Source: Cryptomeria japonica
Taxonomy: Eukaryota > Streptophyta > Pinopsida > Cupressales > Cupressaceae
NCBI RefSeq assembly: GCF_030272615.1
Contig: NC_081411.1
Span: 186,830,949 to 186,894,948 of the forward strand
Length of the DNA stretch: 64,000 nucleotides
Direction: 5' to 3'
Shown: piece after piece, positions 58,938 through 64,000 of the stretch
Layout: the number at the start of each line of letters is the position of its first letter
Position numbering within the stretch: position 1 is the first letter of the stretch
Made by a program: the position numbers and the translations under genes
The notes under the pieces: generated by a model
The model's database searches: none
Told to the model about the DNA's origin: nothing
Seen by the model: only the letters and a program-made list of their open reading frames with translations

Positions 58938-60110
58938 TCAACCGAGGGTATAATGCATGATTTTCAATTTGCTGCAATACCCCCTAAGGATTATTCCTCT
59001 GTTAGATGAAGAATCTCCTATCGGTGGAGGATTACTCTGTTCTACCAGTGTAGAGACAGTTTCATCAGTTCTTTGATCACTCTTCTTAATCCATTGTTTT
59101 GAAAATTCTTTCTTTACTTCATCTACCTTTTCTTTTCCCTTCACATTATATCCTTTATTGTTCGTCGGTGAAGTCTTGCTTCTACAAAATTTTGCAATAT
59201 GCCCAATCTTGTTACATGCATAACAGGTTACATTATTCCTCTGAATAGCCTTTCCATATCTTTGACCGGTTTGTGATCTGCATTGACTAGATAAATGCCC
59301 AAATCTACCACAAACATAGCATTTCACATTCATTCTGCAATTTTCTGAATTATGACCAACTTTGTTGCATTCGGAACATTGACCGATGAGTGAGTTTGTA
59401 TTCTGATTATTTTTAAATTTACACTGATTTTCTTTATGACCATATTTGTTGCAATTGAAACATTTCCCATTAAATTTATAAGCATTAGGTTGTCTTATCG
59501 GTTTGTTCTGATCTTGATTATTTGTAGTACCGGAACTTTCTCCATGTTCAAAACCAAGTCCAATTGTATCTCCATCAGGTTTCTGTCTTTTCAGCATATC
59601 ATCAATTCTTTATGAACTTTTCTTGAATTTGTCTTTGTGTTCATTTGTAGTGATCAACTCATTTTCTAGAATTCCAACTTGTCTTGCAAGCTCCTCCTTA
59701 TCATGTTGTATGTGAATCAGATCTATCTTTAGCATGTCATTTTCATGAAAAAGTCTCAGATGTCCATTTCCTGCATCATTAAGTCTCCTAGCCAAGTCTT
59801 CTTCATTGTTCTTTCTGTCTTCAATATCCTTACATAATCTCATAGTCATATCTTGCATTTCATTCTTCATATTATTGTTTTCTTGTCTCAAATTATTTGC
59901 AATGTCTCTAAGAGTTTCCTTTTCATCATCATCATTTTGCATTTTCTCATGAAGTTCTTTCCTCTTATTTTGTACTATAACCAAGTTCTCCTGAAGTCCT
60001 TTAATGAATTCCTTAGCAATCCTCAGATCATCTTCAAGTTTGATATTCTTCAATTTTTCTGCATCAAAATCTTCAAGAGCTCCTTCCAACTATTTTCTCA
60101 AATTTTCCAT
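58938..60110 (-). pseudogene. gag: Gag of the inner element: coiled coil plus four zinc knuckles
   Basis: One frame from the ATG at 60110 to 58938 with two stop codons (near 60090 and at 59610-59612). The first 170 residues are coiled coil (AEKLKNIKLEDDLRIAKEF, ENNNMKNEMQDMTMRLCKD). Then comes MLKRQKPDGDTIGLGFEHGE, the motif also present in the outer gag. Four CX2CX4HX4C knuckles follow: CFNCNKYGHKENQC, CSECNKVGHNSENC, CYVCGRFGHLSSQC, CYACNKIGHIAKFC. The N-terminal capsid domain is missing: only 57 bases separate the primer site from the ATG. It probably binds RNA and assembles with a partner capsid supplied in trans. Confidence 0.85.
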
Positions 60111-60167
60111 CGGTACCAATTTCATAATCTTCCTCAAGCTATTACGCTTTTGCAAATAGAGGACTAG

Positions 60168-60181
60168 GCTCTGATACCAAT
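60168..60181 (-). promoter_or_regulatory. Primer binding site of the inner element
   Basis: Minus-strand ATTGGTATCAGAGC, an exact match to the usual copia initiator tRNA-Met site TGGTATCAGAGC, directly after the LTR end. Confidence 0.9.
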
Positions 60182-60996
60182 TGTTAGATTCAATGACAGC
60201 CCCATAGACACTGAGAGGGGGGGTGAATCAATGTCTAACCGGTTAGAAGGATATTTAAACTTATTTGTAACTTTGCAACCCAAAACAGTGTACCGGTAAA
60301 CAAGAATTAATGCAGTAAATGGAAATAATAGAGACAGCATAGAAACACACCATAACACAAGATATTTAATGAGGAAACCCGATGTGGGAAAAACCTTGGT
60401 GGGATTTGTGACCCACAATATTTACTCACTGTCCAATGAATAAATATTACTTACACTAGGGGCCTGCACATGCAGGGAGGCCAACAGCCTAGAGCTCACT
60501 GCTCAATGAAGAGTCTCACTGACTACAAAATGGATAATTAAATCCAATACAATGTATTGCTCAAAACAACATCTACCGGTTTAAGCTCAGATAGATACCT
60601 TAACCAAAAACCTTCGCTGCCACTAAACAATTATCATCTACCATACATATCATCTATATCTACTACCTCTCTCATTCCATCACATACCAAAATGACCTAT
60701 AAGATCTCATACATATATGAGTCTTTACAATATACCATGTCGGCTTATGAAAGATAATTATATTCACCAAAATAATTCACATAAACAAAACTTGTCACAT
60801 GTTGGCCTGAGTGTCGGTATGCTTTGTTGCTGATGTAATCTGAATGTGGGTGTAATCGTCTATCGGTGTCGATGTCTTTTGGTGCATGTAGAAACCTATT
60901 GTCGGTGATCTTTTGAAGTCCAATATTGGTTGGTTGCCAGTTGGTTTCCATCAATGACAACATCAACTATTCTCATATGATTGTAGAATGCCAACA
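60182..60996 (-). mobile_element. 5' LTR of the inner element (815 bp)
   Basis: Upstream LTR in the minus-strand sense: begins TGTTGGCATTCTACAATC at 60996 and ends TTGAATCTAACA at 60182. Terminal stem-loop 60206-60236. It lacks a 14-bp stretch present in the other LTR near 54760. Confidence 0.9.
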
Positions 60997-61001
60997 ACCG
61001 G
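60997..61001. repeat. Target site duplication ACCGG, right (inner element)
   Basis: Pairs with ACCAG at 54359-54363. Confidence 0.7.
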
Positions 61002-61113
61002 TAGGTTAACTTGGCATTAGGATTGGTAACCAGGAATCCCTTTTAACATTAAGAGGTTAGGAATTGGAAACCACCGATTCACACCCCCTCTTAATGGAAT
61101 ATTGTGTTCAACA
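61002..61113 (+). mobile_element. 3' LTR of the outer element, right part
   Basis: Continues the outer LTR: TAGGTTAACTTGGCATTAGG, GGTTAGGAATTGGAAACCAC, ending GTGTTCAACA. The terminal stem-loop has decayed here (CCACCGA...TTAATGG). Confidence 0.85.
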
Positions 61114-61118
61114 CCATC
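61114..61118. repeat. Target site duplication CCATC, right (outer element)
   Basis: Identical to 46070-46074. Confidence 0.8.
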
Positions 61119-61679
61119 TAAATATTTACCATGCTCTCATGCTCCAACAAGAAACCTAAAAAAGCGACCATGATAACCACCTTCAAGTGAAAAACTCCTC
61201 ACATCCTCCAGCATCCCACATATGGAAGAAAAAGAACGTGTTATGGTCAACCATATCAAATTTCATTGAAGCCTACACCAATCTCTATATGAACATAAGC
61301 ATTAGATTCAAATGATAACAAAAGTTTAATAAAAAATGCCCATTATGGGGGATTGGACAAAAGTTCATGATCTTTGAGAATGCTACAAGAACAAAATTAA
61401 TATTACATTGAAATCTTGATAACATCGTGCATTGTATCTTTTCTATTAGATTGAATTTAGTGTTAATTTTCAATATCTTTTTATGACTGGATTTTAAATG
61501 TTTGGCAAAAGAAATTAGGTATACATATATCTTTCTATTGTATGGTTCAAAAGGGATTGTTTTTTATTTTTCTCAGAGAGAGCACAATGCAAAAAACTAT
61601 TTTACAAAAACAATACAATATCATGGGTAAATATATTTTTGTGCCCTAGAATGGACACTAGAAGGTACTAGCGATGAGA
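61119..61679. other. No gene seen; former interior of the outermost element
   Basis: By position this should continue the minus-strand copia element whose LTR is at 44909-45985, but no RNase H or RT text is readable. Confidence 0.35.
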
Positions 61680-63740
61680 TTATTGTCATTTGTTCCCTAG
61701 GTGGATCACAGTCATGAATGTTCTACCTTTTTTGTGGGTTTTCTTGCCTCACTTGATTCCACCACTTGGGAATGTCTTTAGGTTGGATGAAGTGAGGGAA
61801 TATCTCCCCCATATGGATGCTAGAGCCCTTGTCTCTTTGCTACTAAGAGTGGAACTACCAAAAAAAAATACAAATTAATATAGACGATACTTCCTATACT
61901 TGTGAAATTGAGGGGTTGGGATGAATCAACATTTGTTATCTTTGTCATAAAGAGTGACATATAAAGAAAATATTTACCTCGATCCTTAATAGAAAAACAT
62001 TTCTAAGGGAAAGTCCAATAATGAGCCTTCAAAATTGAATTTAACCAGCAATGGTGTTGTTACCAATGATAATCTCCCTGAGTTTGGGAATATTGGTAGA
62101 ACACAAGATTTATCTTTTGTTAACCTCAATCAACCTGAATCTTTTGACTCCTATTGTGACTTAGATAATGACTCTATTCATATACAATCTTTCATTGACA
62201 AGCAATCTAAAGTCTATGAAAAGCCTAATAAACCATATTTTAAACCATAATGATATTTTAAACCATATTGTTCATATGGATTTTGAGCTCCTTAATGACA
62301 ATGTTCTCCCTGGGTTGCCAAATGAATATTCTAATTTTGAAAACACTAACTCTCTTGTTTTTAGGGTTGTAAAGAATACTCAACAAGATGATTCTCTGAA
62401 TGTTCAAACTGGTATGGGAAAATCCTATTTCATTCTGGAACATTTTGTCCAATGACCTCACCCCCAAATCCCCTACTAGTATCTTGATTGCCAATTTCTT
62501 CAACCTTCTATAAAATGATATAGGTGAGTCTGATGATATCCCTACCCCTTCAAAAGATTTAGGAATCTCTCTCCTAGTGGACAAACAAGTATCTCCCCTT
62601 TATGTCTCTTTTCGCTTGGATCTCTCTGCTCTAAAAGATGCTCCTAATAAGAGGAATAGACAACAAATTGTGCTAGATAATATTAATCTTAATGTAGCTA
62701 AGAACAAGAATTTGGTTTCCACTAAAGTAACTAGAGGCAATAATATAATCGAATCTAATTACACCATTAAAGGTTTTAATAATGTTAGCAACAACAATAC
62801 TAAGAAAGTTAGTGAAAGTGTTAAACATAATTAATGTAACAGTAAGGAAGAGGATGTAAGTATGAATGTGGTATATATTAATAGTGATAAAAACAAACAT
62901 AGTACCAAAAAAATCAAATCCTTTGTTAAAAATTGGTATATGAAATTGAATCCAACTATCAGAATGTTAGTGATCTACATGACAGTATTAGGATTGTTGA
63001 ACCCCACCCCCTCAATTCATAATACATGACCTAAGAGAATGCAGTGTTAAAACACCTCTCACCCTAAGACAAACTAGGGATTACAATAGACAAGTGGGAT
63101 TCAAAGTTGAAAATGATCAACTAACTGGTCACAAGCAGTCCTTGGAACAAAAGGAGGTGTTGGACCAACAACCTAATGGTGGCATCGATGTTGCCCGCAA
63201 TATGATGTGGTGACAACCCACATATACCTTTTATACCCCTACCTACCCAAGGTGAAAAAAGTGCCAGTGAACCAAGTGTTGGCATTGAGAGATTTGAATA
63301 AGAAAATAGGAGGTATATGGAAACCCTTGACACCCTATAGATCACTATCTCTCTAAGTAATAGAGGAAATTGTTCAAATCCCTCTATGGCTACACCTATT
63401 AAGATGAAACTAATGATATTGGGGTTATTATAGGCATAAAGGGAAAAAAGGAGTTGATCAGTAGTTGTTTTCAAGTTAGGTTAGATCCAAATATGGATCT
63501 AGATGGTAAAGGAGTTGACCTAGACGATCATAACACCAGACACCATGTAGGGGTTAACGAATCTTTAGCTAGTAAGAATATCACAAATGGACAAGAATTT
63601 TGTAGGCTTGGTTCTCCTCCAACCCCCAAAAGGAAGAAGAAAAGGAAATTGATTCCTTTTGGAAAGCGTAAAGTAAGCTTCCCTAAGAAAAACAAGAGGG
63701 AGAAAACTATTTTGGTAATAAAAGAAACCTATTTCTAAAA
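61680..63740 (+). pseudogene. LINE ORF1 remnant (DUF4283-like)
   Basis: Broken frames upstream of a LINE endonuclease start. The 61690-61878 frame reads VFLPHLIPPLGNVFRLDEV and MDARALVSLLLRVELPKK, in the order of plant LINE ORF1 DUF4283 domains (W-VFLP-LP-..., then a-ARALV-ELP). Later frames (62035-62250, 62577-62834, 63454-63738) are Asn/Ser-rich and end in a very basic tail, KRKKKRKLIPFGKRK. At least two frameshifts. ORF1 would be an RNA-binding protein of the LINE RNP. Confidence 0.6.
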
Positions 63741-63821
63741 GGCTAGAGGCTAAAGACAAAATACCTAAATGCTATGATAGCTTTAGGAGTACTATGGATA
63801 CTCGACCAAATATTGATTGCC

Positions 63822-64000
63822 ATGAATCTTGATATCATCTCTTGGAGTGTCAAAGGACTTGAATCCCCTAACAAAAAATATATTATTAGAAGGTTTCTTA
63901 ACTTGGAAAAGAACAAGGATGTTGTCCTTCTTTAGGAGGTTGAGGCTATAGCATTTACTCTTGAAACTAACCTCAAATTCATCTAGACAAAATCATGTCA
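63822..64000 (+). pseudogene. LINE ORF2, start of the AP endonuclease domain (cut by window end)
   Basis: The ATG at 63822 opens MNLDIISWSVKGLESPNKKY, then a DVVLL stretch with a stop where the conserved LQE should be, then ETNLKFI and a second stop. This matches the start of plant LINE ORF2 endonucleases (ISWNVRGLNSP-K). Both stops are TAG at places where the family has Gln and Trp. The key Asn of SWNV is Ser here. RT would follow outside the window. Confidence 0.85.

Larger units (their letters stand above)
54364..60996 (-). mobile_element. Inner non-autonomous copia-type element with a large novel ORF, 6.6 kb
   Basis: Inserted on the minus strand in the 3' LTR of the outer element. Plus-strand ends are TGTTAGATTC...GCCAACA. 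LTRs are 54364-55196 and 60182-60996, about 94 percent identical by eye over the first half. On the minus strand the order is LTR, tRNA-Met primer site, gag with coiled coil and four zinc knuckles, TATA-bearing spacer, a frame of about 1,090 codons, repeated polypurine tracts, LTR. No pol domain of any kind is present. It is younger than its host element and must have been mobilised in trans. Confidence 0.9.
46075..61113 (+). mobile_element. Outer gag-only copia-type element with 2.56 kb LTRs
   Basis: Two long LTRs (46075-48631; 51911-54363 continued at 61002-61113), a tRNA-Met primer site, a decayed gag, several polypurine tracts and a perfect CCATC target duplication define the element. The LTRs are close to 90 percent identical by eye, so it is old. 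The interior is only 3.3 kb and has no protease, integrase, RT or RNase H, so it is non-autonomous. Its 3' LTR was later hit by the minus-strand element at 54364-60996. Confidence 0.85.

Overview
The window is plant nuclear DNA: AT-rich, gene-poor and built mostly from old, nested retrotransposons. The only gene that looks intact is an intronless F-box protein gene near the left end (721-1878, minus strand). Beside it, at the left edge, is a broken piece of an LRR receptor kinase. A seed plant with a large, slowly purged genome fits best. A conifer is my guess, from old LTR divergence, Sirevirus-like copia families, interstitial telomere-type repeats and receptor-kinase debris, but no sequence here proves the taxon.

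Layout. 0-2 kb: kinase fragment and F-box gene. 2-4.3 kb: copy A of an unidentified dispersed repeat (called R1 here; copy B at 9.07-10.28 plus 15.99-16.6 kb, copy C at 35.9-36.8 kb). 4.9-6.2 kb: degenerate telomere-type repeats, a 66-unit AG microsatellite and a long purine tract. 6.5-7.0 kb: remnant of a Ty3/gypsy integrase. 10.28-15.98 kb: a 5.7 kb LTR element without gag or pol (LARD-like), inserted into R1 copy B with a perfect 5-bp target duplication and carrying a 14-copy internal repeat. 18.4-24.3 kb: a decayed Ty1/copia gag-pol element. 24.4-24.7 kb: a tRNA-type SINE with 17-bp target duplications, inside a series of GGTTCAA hairpins. 26-36 kb: LTR debris and one pol-less ORF element (X1, split by a gypsy-like LTR). 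37.7-43.5 kb: a second such element (X2), led by an array of hairpins and interrupted by a solo LTR. 44.9-61.1 kb: a three-level nest. A minus-strand copia-like LTR end holds a gag-only element with 2.56 kb LTRs (46075-61113), and the 3' LTR of that element holds a third, minus-strand element (54364-60996). 61.7-64 kb: LINE ORF1 remnants and the start of ORF2, cut by the window end.

Most striking is the innermost element (54364-60996). It has LTRs, a PBS, repeated PPTs and a gag with four zinc knuckles, but no protease, integrase, RT or RNase H. In their place lies a reading frame of about 1,090 codons (58696-55425), broken by one frameshift and six stop codons. A TATA box and leader-like stretch lie just upstream of it. 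Part of this protein resembles ORFs in X1 and X2, so one unrecognised retrotransposon-associated protein family may occur three times here. These elements would depend on autonomous copia relatives, such as the one at 18.4-24.3 kb, for enzymes.

All repeat boundaries, target duplications and stem-loops were read by eye. No database search was possible, so family names rest on motif recognition.
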